NCBI GenBank assembly: GCA_963821925.1
Contig: CAWGFO010000002.1
Coordinates: 372,001 to 436,000, forward strand
Direction of reading: 5' to 3'
Source: JAOUEA01 sp963821925
Lineage (GTDB): Bacteria; Actinomycetota; UBA4738; HRBIN12
DNA length: 64,000 nucleotides
Every line of letters begins with the position of its first letter. The first letter of the stretch is position 1. Shown in pieces: positions 7,048 to 21,522 of the stretch. The notes below the pieces were generated by a model. The model saw nothing but the letters and a program-made list of their open reading frames with translations. It had not been told where the DNA came from and ran no database searches. The translations under genes and the position numbers were made by a program.

Positions 7048-10000
7048 TTGCCTGACCAGCTTGTCCCTGTTCGCGACCGTGTCAGTTTCGCAAAGCTCGA
7101 CGAGGTTTTGCCGCTTCCCGACCTCGTGGGCATCCAACGGGAGTCGTTCGACTGGCTCCTGAACGAAGGCCTCAAGGAGGTCCTCGAGGAAGTCTCCCCG
7201 ATCGAGGACTTCACCGAGCAGTTCCAGCTCTACTTCGGCAAGCATCAGTTCAAGGACCTCAAGGCCACGGAGGAAGAGTGCCGTGACCGCGACATCACCT
7301 ACAGCCAGCCGCTCTTCGTCGAGGCCACCTTCGTCAACAAGGTGACCGGCGAGATCAAGGAGCAGGAAGTCTTCATGGGGGACTTCCCGATCATGACCGG
7401 GCGGGGCACCTTCATCATCAACGGGACCGAGCGCGTGGTCGTCTCCCAGCTCGTGCGCTCGCCCGGCGTCTACTTCTCCCGCGAGCTCGACAAGACCTCC
7501 GACAAGGAGATCTACATCGCGAAGATCATCCCCAGCCGCGGTGCGTGGCTGGAGTTCGACGTCGACAAGAAGGACACGGTCGGCGTCCGGATCGACCGCA
7601 AGCGCCGTCAGCTCGTGACGGTGCTGCTGAAGGCGCTCGGCTGGACGGCCGACGAGATCCTTGCGCTGTTCGGCAATGCCCAGTCGATCCAGAACACGCT
7701 CGAGAAGGACCACGTCGAGACGCAGGAAGAGGCGCTCGAGGACATCTATCGCAAGCTCCGCCCGGGCGAGCCGCCCACGGCCGAGAGCGCGAAGACGTTG
7801 CTCGAGAACCTGTTCTTCAACCCGAAGCGCTACGACGTGGCCAAGGTCGGCCGCCACAAGGTCGACAAGAAGCTCGCCGCCGCCGACGGCGACCTGCTCA
7901 AGCAGCTGCGTGCGCACCACAAGGCGCTCGGGGAGCTCGACAACCCCGACAAGAAGGCCTGGGAGCAGTTCAAGTACCGGGTCTTCTCCGACCAGCTGAA
8001 GGACGAGCAGGGCGCGGGTGCGCCGAAGTACAAGGCCGTTCTCACCTACGAGGACATGCTGAAGACGGTCCGCTACCTCGTGCACCTGCACGCGGGCGAC
8101 GAGGGCTACGACCCCGACGACATCGACCACTTCGGCAACCGCCGCCTCCGCAGCGTCGGCGAACTGATCCAGAACCAGATCCGGATCGGCCTGTCCCGCA
8201 TGGAGCGCGTGGTCAAGGAGCGGATGACGACCCAGGACGTCGAGGCGATCACGCCGCAGACGCTGATCAACATCCGCCCGGTCGTGGCTTCGATCAAGGA
8301 GTTCTTCGGCACCTCGCAGCTCTCACAGTTCATGGACCAGACGAACACGCTGGCCGGCCTCACCCACAAGCGCCGCCTCTCCGCGCTCGGGCCGGGCGGT
8401 CTGTCGCGTGAGCGCGCGGGCTTCGAGGTCCGCGACGTCCACCCGTCGCACTACGGCCGCATGTGCCCGATCGAGACGCCGGAAGGCCCGAACATCGGCC
8501 TGATCGGCTCGCTCTCGAGCTACGGGCGCATCAACGAGTTCGGGTTCATCGAGACCCCCTACCGCCGTGTCGAGAAGGGCAAGGTCACCTCGAAGATCGA
8601 CTACCTGTCGGCCGACGAGGAGGACCGCCACGTCATCGCACAGGCGAACGCGGCGATCGACAAGAACGGGACCTTCACGGAGTCACTGATCCTCGTCCGC
8701 CGCAAGGGTGGCGAGGTCGACTCCGTGCCGGCCGACGAGGTCGACTACATGGACGTGTCGCCCAAGCAGCTCGTCTCGGTGGCGGCCGCCCTGATCCCCT
8801 TCCTGGAGCACGACGACGCGAACCGGGCCCTGATGGGCGCGAACATGCAGCGCCAGGCCGTGCCCCTGCTCCGTTCCGAGGCCCCGCTCGTCGGCACGGG
8901 CGTGGAGTTCCGCGCGGCGGTCGACGCCGGCGACGTGGTCGTGGCCCAGGAGTCGGGCGTCGTCGACGACGTCTCCGCCGACCAGATCGTGGTCAAGGAG
9001 CGGACGGGGAACCTGCGGGTCTACGGCCTGCTGAAGTTCCGCCGTTCGAACCAGGGGACCTGCCAGAACCAGAAGCCGATCGTCACGGCCGGCGAGAAGG
9101 TGCAGAAGGGCCAGGTGATCGCCGACGGTCCCAGCACCGAGGCCGGCGAGATCGCGCTCGGCAAGAACCTGGTCGTGGCGTACATGCCGTGGGAAGGCCA
9201 CAACTACGAGGACGCGATCATCCTGTCGGAGCGCCTCGTCAAGGACGACGTCCTCACCTCGATCCACATCGAGGAGCACGAGGTCGACGCCCGCGACACG
9301 AAGCTCGGCGCCGAGGAGATCACCCGGGACATCCCGAACGTCTCCGAGGAGATCCTGAAGGACCTCGACGAGCGCGGCATCGTGCGGATCGGGGCCGAGG
9401 TGAACCCCGGCGACTACCTCGTGGGCAAGGTCACCCCCAAGGGCGAGACCGAGCTCACGCCCGAGGAGCGGCTGCTCCGCGCGATCTTCGGTGAGAAGGC
9501 ACGCGAGGTGCGCGACACGTCGCTGAAGGTGCCGCACGGAGAGTCGGGCAAGGTGATCGGGGTCCGCGTGTTCAACCGCGAGGACGGCGACGAGCTGCCC
9601 CCGGGTGTGAACCAGCTGGTGCGCGTCTACGTGGCCCAGAAGCGGAAGATCAGCGACGGCGACAAGCTCGCCGGCCGCCACGGGAACAAGGGCGTCATCT
9701 CGACGATCCTTCCCGAGGAGGACATGCCGTTCCTCGAGGACGGCACGCCGGTCGACATCATCCTGAACCCGCTGGGCGTCCCGTCGCGGATGAACATCGG
9801 GCAGGTCCTGGAGGCACACCTGGGCCTCGCGGCCCTGTGGGGCTTCAAGAAGGACGGGGTCGAGCACGACGGCCCCGCCCACGTGGCCACGCCGGTGTTC
9901 GACGGCGCCCGCGAGGACGAGATCCTCGAGTCGATCCGCTCGGTCCACCCCAACCGCGACGGCGCCCAGATGGTGAACGACGTCGGCAAGGCGACGCTGT

Positions 10001-10500
10001 TCGACGGCCGCTCCGGTGAGCCGTTCGAGGAGCCGATCACGGTGGGCGTCGCCTACATCCTGAAGCTGCTCCACCTGGTCGACGACAAGATCCACGCCCG
10101 GTCGACCGGCCCCTACTCGATGATCACGCAGCAGCCCCTGGGCGGGAAGGCCCAGTTCGGCGGCCAGCGGTTCGGCGAGATGGAGGTCTGGGCGCTGGAG
10201 GCCTACGGCGCCGCCTACGCCCTGCAGGAGCTGCTCACGATCAAGTCCGACGACGTCCTGGGCCGCGTGAAGGTCTACGAGGCGATCGTCAAGGGCGAGA
10301 ACATCCCCGAGCCGGGGATCCCCGAGTCCTTCAAGGTCCTGATCAAGGAGATGCAGTCCCTCTGCCTGAACGTCGAGGTCCGCTCGAGCTCGGGCGAGGA
10401 GATCGAGCTCCGCGAGACCGACGAGGACGTGTTCCGGGCCGCCGAGGAGCTGGGCATCGACCTCAGCCGTCGGGAGCCGGCCGGGGCGGACTTCGATTGA
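7048..10500 (+). CDS. rpoB: DNA-directed RNA polymerase subunit beta
   Basis: The product has 1150 residues. The start is the TTG at 7048, seven bases after GGGAGG; longer in-frame readings would run through the promoter. The protein forms one pincer of RNA polymerase and the rifampicin pocket. Cluster I reads SQLSQFMDQTNTLAGLTHKRRLSALG (listed here only to name positions): Gln427, Asp430, His440 and Ser445 equal E. coli 513, 516, 526 and 531 and are all wild type. Thr432, Thr434 and Ala436 replace the common Asn, Pro and Ser (E. coli 518, 520, 522). Further conserved blocks include GRHGNKGVIS and GGKAQFGGQRFGEMEVWALEAYGAA near the C-terminus. rpoC follows after 68 bases with its own GAGGAGG ribosome site. 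Confidence 0.98.
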   Translation: MPDQLVPVRDRVSFAKLDEVLPLPDLVGIQRESFDWLLNEGLKEVLEEVSPIEDFTEQFQLYFGKHQFKDLKATEEECRDRDITYSQPLFVEATFVNKVTGEIKEQEVFMGDFPIMTGRGTFIINGTERVVVSQLVRSPGVYFSRELDKTSDKEIYIAKIIPSRGAWLEFDVDKKDTVGVRIDRKRRQLVTVLLKALGWTADEILALFGNAQSIQNTLEKDHVETQEEALEDIYRKLRPGEPPTAESAKTLLENLFFNPKRYDVAKVGRHKVDKKLAAADGDLLKQLRAHHKALGELDNPDKKAWEQFKYRVFSDQLKDEQGAGAPKYKAVLTYEDMLKTVRYLVHLHAGDEGYDPDDIDHFGNRRLRSVGELIQNQIRIGLSRMERVVKERMTTQDVEAITPQTLINIRPVVASIKEFFGTSQLSQFMDQTNTLAGLTHKRRLSALGPGGLSRERAGFEVRDVHPSHYGRMCPIETPEGPNIGLIGSLSSYGRINEFGFIETPYRRVEKGKVTSKIDYLSADEEDRHVIAQANAAIDKNGTFTESLILVRRKGGEVDSVPADEVDYMDVSPKQLVSVAAALIPFLEHDDANRALMGANMQRQAVPLLRSEAPLVGTGVEFRAAVDAGDVVVAQESGVVDDVSADQIVVKERTGNLRVYGLLKFRRSNQGTCQNQKPIVTAGEKVQKGQVIADGPSTEAGEIALGKNLVVAYMPWEGHNYEDAIILSERLVKDDVLTSIHIEEHEVDARDTKLGAEEITRDIPNVSEEILKDLDERGIVRIGAEVNPGDYLVGKVTPKGETELTPEERLLRAIFGEKAREVRDTSLKVPHGESGKVIGVRVFNREDGDELPPGVNQLVRVYVAQKRKISDGDKLAGRHGNKGVISTILPEEDMPFLEDGTPVDIILNPLGVPSRMNIGQVLEAHLGLAALWGFKKDGVEHDGPAHVATPVFDGAREDEILESIRSVHPNRDGAQMVNDVGKATLFDGRSGEPFEEPITVGVAYILKLLHLVDDKIHARSTGPYSMITQQPLGGKAQFGGQRFGEMEVWALEAYGAAYALQELLTIKSDDVLGRVKVYEAIVKGENIPEPGIPESFKVLIKEMQSLCLNVEVRSSSGEEIELRETDEDVFRAAEELGIDLSRREPAGADFD

Positions 10501-10568
10501 CGACGATCGGGAACACGCCGGCGTTGAACGTTGTGAAGAGCGAGCCACACGAGGAGGCGAGCGCTTAA

Positions 10569-14468
<3,900 letters not shown>

Positions 14469-14492
14469 CGCTCCTCAGGTTCGGAGCACGTC

Positions 14493-14522
14493 GAAGGCCT
14501 CGGGGTTCGCCCCGGGGCCTTC
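14493..14522 (+). terminator. Terminator after rpoC
   Basis: GAAGGCCTCGGGG and CCCCGGGGCCTTC form a 13-bp stem (one G-T pair) around a TTCG tetraloop, 24 bases after the rpoC stop. Confidence 0.75.
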
Positions 14523-14551
14523 TTCGGTGGTGGAGGGCTGCGTTCGGCCCG

Positions 14552-15346
14552 TCAGCTGGGGTCGGTGCTCGTGGCGATCCTCAGGAGTTCCGCGTGGACG
14601 GCGGGTGGGCCGGCCAGGATGTCGCCCTCGAGCCACGCGCCCCCGCCGGTCCAGTCGGTGACCACGCCGCCGGCTTCCTCGATCAGGAGGCCGCCGGCAG
14701 CAACGTCCCACGGGGCGAGGTGGAGCTCGAAGAAGCCGTCGAAGACACCGGCGGCCACCCACGCCAGGTCGAGGCAGGCGGCGCCGGGGCGGCGGAGGTC
14801 CTCGAAGGTCTCCAGGGCCACGGACATCGCCGCCAGGTAGCGGGGGAGCGATCCCTTGCGACGGAACGGAAAGCCGGTCCCGACGACGGCCTGGTCGGGG
14901 GGCCGGTCGCTGACCGAGATCCGTGCCGGGGGCTCGTCGTCGCGCTCGAGCCAGGCGCCCTCGCCGCGGGCGGCCACGTAGGTGTCGCCGAGGAACGGCG
15001 CGTGCACGCACCCGGCCGTGGGGCGGCCTTCCTCCACGAGGGCGACCGAGACACCCACGGCGGGGAAGCCGTGGACGAAGTTCGTGGTGCCGTCCAAGGG
15101 GTCGACCACCCAGTAGCGGTCGCCCGTGGCGCCGCCGGACTCCTCGCCCTGCATCGGGATCTCGGGTGTGGCCTCGTGCAGGAGCGCGCGGATCGCGCGT
15201 TCGCTGGCCACGTCGACCTCGGTGACCCAGTCGCCGGGGAGGCCTTTCGCCTGGGCCGAGACGCCCGCGCCGGCCTCGCGGACGATCTCGCCGCCGTGGA
15301 GGGCGGCACGCCGCGCGAGGTCGGAAAGGGCGGTCACGGGGGTCAT
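14552..15346 (-). CDS. Inositol monophosphatase family protein
   Basis: The product has 264 residues from an ATG at 15346. The magnesium-dependent phosphatase signatures are complete: GEES (Glu68, Glu69), WVVDPLDGTTNFVHG (Asp82, Asp85) and, near the C-terminus, LDLAWVAAGVFDGFFE with LAPWDVAAG supplying the third metal Asp. Family members hydrolyse inositol-1-phosphate or related sugar, histidinol or nucleotide phosphates, so the substrate cannot be named from sequence. It is a single-gene unit, opposite in direction to the flanking rpoC and rpsL, with a TAGGGT box 9 bases before its ATG. Confidence 0.85.
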   Translation of the reverse strand: MTPVTALSDLARRAALHGGEIVREAGAGVSAQAKGLPGDWVTEVDVASERAIRALLHEATPEIPMQGEESGGATGDRYWVVDPLDGTTNFVHGFPAVGVSVALVEEGRPTAGCVHAPFLGDTYVAARGEGAWLERDDEPPARISVSDRPPDQAVVGTGFPFRRKGSLPRYLAAMSVALETFEDLRRPGAACLDLAWVAAGVFDGFFELHLAPWDVAAGGLLIEEAGGVVTDWTGGGAWLEGDILAGPPAVHAELLRIATSTDPS

Positions 15347-15355
15347 CGGGCGGGT

Positions 15356-15361
15356 ACCCTA
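15356..15361 (-). promoter_or_regulatory. -10 box (TAGGGT) of the phosphatase gene
   Basis: On the minus strand TAGGGT lies 9 bases before the ATG at 15346 and no ribosome site is visible, so leaderless initiation is likely. Confidence 0.45.
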
Positions 15362-15412
15362 GCAGGGCGTCACTCGTGGGCCGGCTCCTCACGCCGGAGG
15401 CACCCAGGCGAG

Positions 15413-15621
15413 TTGACACTCCGTGTGTGCGACCTGTAGCTTTGGCGGTCGCGCCCCGGCTCGGCGGGCCACCGGCGCGTTCGACTCCGGTTCCGGAGTG
15501 GGGATCCGAAGGAGCACGACGGCCTTTCGGCTGCGCTCCGACGGTTCGAGACGGCCCGCGGGGGGGACACACCGTGTCGCTCCCTGGTGTTTGACAACGA
15601 CAGAGTGCAGACGAGAGACCT
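15413..15621 (+). promoter_or_regulatory. Promoter and long leader of the rpsL operon
   Basis: TTGACA (15413-15418), 18 bases and TAGCTT (15437-15442) form a near-consensus promoter. The start near 15449 leaves about 170 untranslated bases before rpsL. The leader can form a hairpin at about 15484-15501 (ACTCCGG/CCGGAGT) and a longer imperfect one at about 15510-15540 (GGAGC...GCTCC around CTTTC). The ribosome site is weak (GAGAGA). No known leader family is recognised. This is the main promoter seen for the run down to the spc genes. Confidence 0.6.
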
Positions 15622-15996
15622 ATGCCTACGATCGAACAACTGGTTCGCAAGGGCCGCACGGCCCGCAAGGAGAAGACGAAGGCTCCCGCGCTGAAGGGGT
15701 CCCCCCAACGGCGTGGCGTCTGCACGCGTGTCTACACCATGACGCCCAAGAAGCCGAACTCCGCCCTCCGCAAGGTCGCGCGCGTGCGCCTGACCTCCCA
15801 GATCGAGGTCACCTGCTACATCCCGGGCGAGGGCCACAACCTCCAGGAGCACTCGATCGTGCTCGTGCGAGGCGGCCGCGTGAAGGACCTGCCGGGCGTG
15901 CGCTACAAGATCGTCCGCGGCACGCTCGACACCGCCGGGGTGAAGGACCGTCGCCAGGCACGGTCCCGCTACGGCGCGAAGAAGGGTGGCGAGTAA
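15622..15996 (+). CDS. rpsL: 30S ribosomal protein S12
   Basis: This 124-residue protein sits in the decoding centre. TPKKPNSALRK (Lys43, Lys44) and the VKDLPGVRYK loop (Lys88) carry the wild-type residues, which predicts streptomycin sensitivity at this locus. It is the first gene of the str operon, followed after 2 bases by rpsG. Confidence 0.97.
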   Translation: MPTIEQLVRKGRTARKEKTKAPALKGSPQRRGVCTRVYTMTPKKPNSALRKVARVRLTSQIEVTCYIPGEGHNLQEHSIVLVRGGRVKDLPGVRYKIVRGTLDTAGVKDRRQARSRYGAKKGGE

Positions 15997-15998
15997 CC

Positions 15999-16469
15999 AT
16001 GCCGCGTAAGGGCCCTGCCGCTCACCGCGAGGTCGCTCCCGACCCCGTCTACCAGAACCCGCTGGTCACCCAGCTGATCAACAAGGTCCTGCTGGACGGC
16101 AAGAAGACCGTCGCCGAGCGCACCGTGTACGAGGCGCTCGAAGCGATCAGCCAGAAGACGGCGAACGACCCCGTGATCACGTTGAAGAAGGCGGTCGAGA
16201 ACGTCCGTCCGATGCTCGAGGTCAAGTCGCGCCGGGTCGGTGGCGCGTCCTACCAGGTCCCGATCGAGGTCCGGCCGTCGCGCGGCACCACGCTCGCGCT
16301 GCGCTGGCTCGTGAACTACAGCCGCGCGCGCCGCGAGAACTCGATGTCGGAGCGCCTGGTGGCCGAGATCATGGACGCCGCGAACGGCACCGGTACCTCG
16401 GTGAAGCGTCGCGAGGACATGCACAAGATGGCGGAGGCCAACAAGGCCTACGCGCACTACCGCTGGTGA
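15999..16469 (+). CDS. rpsG: 30S ribosomal protein S7
   Basis: The 156-residue product is the usual length for this primary 16S rRNA head binder. It begins MPRKGPAAHREVAPDP and carries the conserved VKSRRVGGASYQVPIEV and ALRWLVNYSRARRENSM. A hairpin separates it from fusA, which may reduce read-through. Confidence 0.97.
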   Translation: MPRKGPAAHREVAPDPVYQNPLVTQLINKVLLDGKKTVAERTVYEALEAISQKTANDPVITLKKAVENVRPMLEVKSRRVGGASYQVPIEVRPSRGTTLALRWLVNYSRARRENSMSERLVAEIMDAANGTGTSVKRREDMHKMAEANKAYAHYRW

Positions 16470-16489
16470 TGGACGACGAGCAATCGCAG

Positions 16490-16512
16490 ACCCGGCCCGA
16501 GGGCCGGGTTTC
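16490..16512 (+). terminator. Attenuator-like hairpin between rpsG and fusA
   Basis: ACCCGGCC (16490-16497) pairs with GGCCGGGT (16502-16509), followed by TT. It lies inside the operon, 21 bases after rpsG, so it more likely tunes than ends transcription. Confidence 0.5.
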
Positions 16513-16533
16513 CGTTGAGAGGGGGCGAGCCTA

Positions 16534-18690
16534 GTGGCGAGCCCCGCGGAGACGATGCAGGTGGAACAGCACGAACAGGATGGCAAGAAGGGGAAGGCGC
16601 TGAACATCCGCCAGTACCCTCTCGCGCGCACGCGCAACATCGGCATCATGGCCCACATCGATGCCGGTAAGACGACGACGACCGAGCGCATCCTGTACTA
16701 CACCGGCAAGGCCTACAAGATCGGCGAGGTCCACGAGGGCACGGCCCAGATGGACTGGATGGCGCAGGAGCGCGAGCGCGGCATCACGATCACCTCGGCG
16801 GCCACCACCTGTCAGTGGAAGGGCCACTGGATCAACATCATCGACACGCCCGGCCACGTCGACTTCACGGTCGAGGTCGAGCGGTCCCTTCGCGTGCTCG
16901 ACGGCGCCGTCGCCGTCTTCGACGCGGTCGCCGGTGTCGAGCCCCAGTCCGAGACCGTCTGGCGCCAGGCCGACCGCTACGCCGTCCCGCGCATCTGCTT
17001 CGTGAACAAGATGGATCGCACCGGCGCCGACTTCGAGCGCACGGTGGGCATGATCGTCGACCGCCTCGGCGCGAACCCGCTCGTCCTCCAGCTCCCCTGG
17101 GGCACCGAGTCCGACCTCCACGGGGTCATCGACCTCGTGGAGATGAAGGGCCACTACTGGGAAGGCGAGATGGGGGAGGACTGGAAGGACACGGAGATCC
17201 CCGACGAGTACATGGACGCGGCGAAGGCCGGCCGCCATGAGCTCTTCGAGAAGCTCGCCGACCACGACGAAGCCCTGATGGAGAAGTTCATCGCCGAGGA
17301 GGAGCCCACGGTCGAGGAACTCCGCCGCGCGATCCGCCAGGCCACCCTCGCGAACGAGGGCGTGCCGGTGCTCTGCGGCTCGGCGTTCAAGAACAAGGGC
17401 GTCCAGCTCGTGCTCGACGCGGTCGTGCAGTTCCTGCCCAGCCCGCTCGACGTCCCCCCGCTCGAGGGTCACCTCCCCTTCAAGGAGGACGACAAGGTCC
17501 TGCGCAAGCCCGACGACGGCGAGCCGTTCTCGGCGCTGGCGTTCAAGATCATGTCCGACCCCTACGTGGGGCGGCTCACCTACCTGCGCGTGTACTCCGG
17601 CGTCCTGAAGGCCGGCTCGCACGTGATGAACTCCACGAAGGACCGCAAGGAGCGGATCGGTCGCGTGCTGCAGATGCACGCGAATCACCGCGAGGACCTC
17701 GAGGCGGCCTACACGGGCGACATCGTGGCCGTGGTCGGTCTGAAGCACTCGACCACCGGCGACACGATCTGCGACCCCGACAAGCCCGTCGTGCTGGAGT
17801 CGATCAGCTTCCCGACGCCCGTCATCTCGGTGGCCGTCGAGCCGAAGACCAAGGCCGACCAGGACAAGCTGGGCGCCGGGCTCGCGAAGCTCTCCGACGA
17901 GGACCCGACGTTCGTCGTCAAGTTCGACGACGAGACGGGGCAGACCGTCATCTCGGGGATGGGCGAGCTGCACCTCGACATCATCGTGGACCGCCTCAAG
18001 CGCGAGTTCTCCGTGGACGCGAACGTGGGCAAGCCCCAGGTCGCCTACCGCGAGACGATCCGCAAGCAGGTCCACAAGGTCGAGGCCCGCTTCATCCGTC
18101 AGACGGGCGGCAAGGGCCAGTTCGGGCACGTGGTGCTCGACCTCGAGCCCACGGGCCCCGGCGGTGGCTACGAGTTCATCAACAAGATCGTCGGCGGCAA
18201 GATCCCGCGCGAGTACATCCCCGCGGTCGACCAGGGCATCCAGGAGGCGCTCGACAACGGGATCCTCGCGGGTTACCCGATGGTCGACCTGCGCGCGACG
18301 CTGATCGACGGGTCCTATCACGAGGTGGACTCCTCGGAGATGGCCTTCAAGATCGCCGGCTCGATGTGCGTGAAGGACGCGGCTCGCAAGGCCGATCCGG
18401 TGCTGCTCGAGCCGGTCATGGAGTTCGAGGTCACGACGCCCGAGGAGTTCATCGGCGACGTGATGGGTGACGTCACGGCGCGCCGTGGACGCATCGAGAA
18501 CATCGACGAGCGCGCCGGCCAGAAGTCGGTCCGGGTGCTCGTGCCGCTGGCCGAGCTGTTCGGCTACGCGACCGAGCTGCGTTCACGCACCCAGGGCCGT
18601 GCCGCGCACAGCCCGATGTCGCTGCACGCCTACAACGAGGTTCCGTCGCAGATCGCCAAGGAGATCGTCGCCCGGGTGACCGGCGAGTAA
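16534..18690 (+). CDS. fusA: Elongation factor G
   Basis: The 718-residue translocation GTPase starts with GTG at 16534 behind GAGAGGGGG; an ATG at 16555 is a weaker alternative. About 27 residues precede the G domain. The G1 motif AHIDAGKTTTTERIL, the switch I/II area (RERGITITSAATT, DTPGHVDFTVEVERSLRVLDG) and NKMD are intact. Domain IV (GGKGQFGHVVLDLEPTG, GYPMVDLRATLIDGSYHEVDSSEMAF) and the C-terminal RGRIENIDERAGQ complete a full-length protein. tuf follows after 16 bases with a GGGAGGGAAGAGG ribosome site. Confidence 0.97.
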   Translation: MASPAETMQVEQHEQDGKKGKALNIRQYPLARTRNIGIMAHIDAGKTTTTERILYYTGKAYKIGEVHEGTAQMDWMAQERERGITITSAATTCQWKGHWINIIDTPGHVDFTVEVERSLRVLDGAVAVFDAVAGVEPQSETVWRQADRYAVPRICFVNKMDRTGADFERTVGMIVDRLGANPLVLQLPWGTESDLHGVIDLVEMKGHYWEGEMGEDWKDTEIPDEYMDAAKAGRHELFEKLADHDEALMEKFIAEEEPTVEELRRAIRQATLANEGVPVLCGSAFKNKGVQLVLDAVVQFLPSPLDVPPLEGHLPFKEDDKVLRKPDDGEPFSALAFKIMSDPYVGRLTYLRVYSGVLKAGSHVMNSTKDRKERIGRVLQMHANHREDLEAAYTGDIVAVVGLKHSTTGDTICDPDKPVVLESISFPTPVISVAVEPKTKADQDKLGAGLAKLSDEDPTFVVKFDDETGQTVISGMGELHLDIIVDRLKREFSVDANVGKPQVAYRETIRKQVHKVEARFIRQTGGKGQFGHVVLDLEPTGPGGGYEFINKIVGGKIPREYIPAVDQGIQEALDNGILAGYPMVDLRATLIDGSYHEVDSSEMAFKIAGSMCVKDAARKADPVLLEPVMEFEVTTPEEFIGDVMGDVTARRGRIENIDERAGQKSVRVLVPLAELFGYATELRSRTQGRAAHSPMSLHAYNEVPSQIAKEIVARVTGE

Positions 18691-18706
18691 CGGGAGGGAA
18701 GAGGTC

Positions 18707-19891
<1,185 letters not shown>

Positions 19892-19922
19892 CGAGAGACG
19901 ACGAGGAAAGAAGGAACGCCGG

Positions 19923-20231
19923 ATGGCAGGTCCCAAGATCCGCATCAAGCTCCGGGCGTACGACCACCGGATGCTCGACGTCGCCGCGCGCGACATCGTC
20001 GAGCACGTCACCCGCACGGGGGCGAAGGTGGTCGGGCCGGTGCCGCTGCCGACCGAGCGCTCCATCTACACGGTCATCCGCTCGCCCCACAAGTACAAGG
20101 ACTCGCGCGAGCACTTCCAGATGCTCACGCACAAGCGGCTGATCGACATCGTGGACGCGACCTCCAAGACGGTCCAGGAGCTCCAGCGCCTGAACCTGTC
20201 GGCCGGGGTCGACATCGAGATCAAGTTGTAG
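19923..20231 (+). CDS. rpsJ: 30S ribosomal protein S10
   Basis: The product has 102 residues from the ATG at 19923, which follows AGAAGGAACGCCGG. The conserved LRAYDHRMLD, VVGPVPLPTERSIYTV and the loop HKYKDSREHFQMLTHKRLIDI are all present. S10 also pairs with NusB in antitermination. It opens the S10 gene run; no separate promoter is evident in the 31 bases after tuf. Confidence 0.97.
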   Translation: MAGPKIRIKLRAYDHRMLDVAARDIVEHVTRTGAKVVGPVPLPTERSIYTVIRSPHKYKDSREHFQMLTHKRLIDIVDATSKTVQELQRLNLSAGVDIEIKL

Positions 20232-20236
20232 AGGCG

Positions 20237-20890
20237 ATGACTGAGATCAAAGGCATCCTGGGGGAGAAGCTGGGCATGACCCAGATCTTCCAAGAGACGC
20301 GGGCCGTGCCCGTGACGGTGATCAAGGCCGGGCCCTGCTTCGTCGCGCAGGTCAAGACGAAGGAGACCGACGGCTACGATGCCGTGCAGCTCGCGTTCAC
20401 CGAGCCGCGCCGCGGCGCCGTGACCAAGCCCATGCAGGGCCACTTCGACGCGCACGGCGGTCAGCCGGGTCGCCACGTGGTCGAGCTGCGCACGGACGAC
20501 GCCTCGAGCTACGCGCCGGGGCAGGAGATCCGCGCCGATGTGTTCAGCGTCGGGGACCGCGCCGACGTGGTCGGCGTCTCCAAGGGCAAGGGCTTCTCCG
20601 GGACGATGAAGCGGCACGGGTTCGGTGGCCTGGGCGCCTCGCACGGCACCCAGCGCAAGCACCGTTCACCCGGCTCGATCGGCGCCTGCGCCACGCCGAG
20701 TCGCGTGTTCAAGGGCATGCGCATGGCCGGCCACCAGGGCAACCAGCGCGTCACCGTGCTGAACCTCGAGATCGTCCAGGCCGACCCGGAGCGCAACCTC
20801 CTCCTCGTCAAGGGCGCCGTGCCCGGCCCCGAGGGCGGGCTCGTCATGGTGCGGACGGCCGTCAAGGCCCCGGCAGGGAAGGGGGCGTGA
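20237..20890 (+). CDS. rplC: 50S ribosomal protein L3
   Basis: The 217-residue early 23S binder starts GILGEKLGMTQIF. It has the long loop toward the peptidyl-transferase centre (GFSGTMKRHGFGGLGASHGTQRKHRSPGSIG) and GMRMAGHQGNQRVTVLNL. It ends two bases before the start of rplD. Confidence 0.97.
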   Translation: MTEIKGILGEKLGMTQIFQETRAVPVTVIKAGPCFVAQVKTKETDGYDAVQLAFTEPRRGAVTKPMQGHFDAHGGQPGRHVVELRTDDASSYAPGQEIRADVFSVGDRADVVGVSKGKGFSGTMKRHGFGGLGASHGTQRKHRSPGSIGACATPSRVFKGMRMAGHQGNQRVTVLNLEIVQADPERNLLLVKGAVPGPEGGLVMVRTAVKAPAGKGA

Positions 20891-20892
20891 CG

Positions 20893-21522
20893 ATGGCGAC
20901 GATCGACGTGCTCGACACCGCCGGCAAGAAGTCCGGCTCTCGCGACCTCTCCGCCGAGATGTTCGACGCCACCGTCAGCGTCCCGCTGATGCACCAGGTC
21001 GTCCTCGCGGGTCTCGCCGGGATCCGGGCCGGCACGCACTCGACGAAGACGCGCGGCGACGTCCGTGGCGGCGGCAAGAAGCCGTGGCGCCAGAAGGGCA
21101 CCGGTCGCGCGCGCCAGGGCTCGATCCGCTCGCCGCAGTGGGTCGGCGGCGGCATCGCGCACGGGCCGCAGCCGCACGGCCACGAGATGCGCGTGAACAA
21201 GAAGATGCGCAAGGGCGCGCTGCGCTCGGCGCTCACCGATGCCCTGCAGAGTGGCAAGCTCGCCGTGGTCGACGACCTCTCGTTCGACGTGCCGAAGACC
21301 CGGCAGGCGGTGGAGCTGCTCGACGCGCTCGAACTCACCGGCAAGGTCCTCGTGATCCTGCCGCAGCCGACCGACGACGGCGCCGTCGAGAAGTCGTTCC
21401 GGAACCTGCGCCGGGTACGTGTCGCGTACGCGGGCGGCCTCGGGACCTACGACCTCTTGTGGGCCGACCGGGTGCTGTTCACGGCCGCCGCGCTCGACGC
21501 GCTCGAGGGGGTGGCGGAGTGA
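20893..21522 (+). CDS. rplD: 50S ribosomal protein L4
   Basis: The product has 209 residues. The ATG at 20893 is preferred over a GTG at 20887 because the GGGAAGGGGG site ends seven bases before it. The extended loop (THSTKTRGDVRGGGKKPWRQKGTGRARQGSIRSPQWVGG) lines the exit tunnel. L4 autoregulates S10 operons in some bacteria; no matching leader is seen here. Confidence 0.96.
   Translation: MATIDVLDTAGKKSGSRDLSAEMFDATVSVPLMHQVVLAGLAGIRAGTHSTKTRGDVRGGGKKPWRQKGTGRARQGSIRSPQWVGGGIAHGPQPHGHEMRVNKKMRKGALRSALTDALQSGKLAVVDDLSFDVPKTRQAVELLDALELTGKVLVILPQPTDDGAVEKSFRNLRRVRVAYAGGLGTYDLLWADRVLFTAAALDALEGVAE

Noticed and set aside
15591..15626. Second promoter with TTGACA just before rpsL
   Set aside because: The only TANNNT-like partner is 24 bases away and overlaps the start codon.
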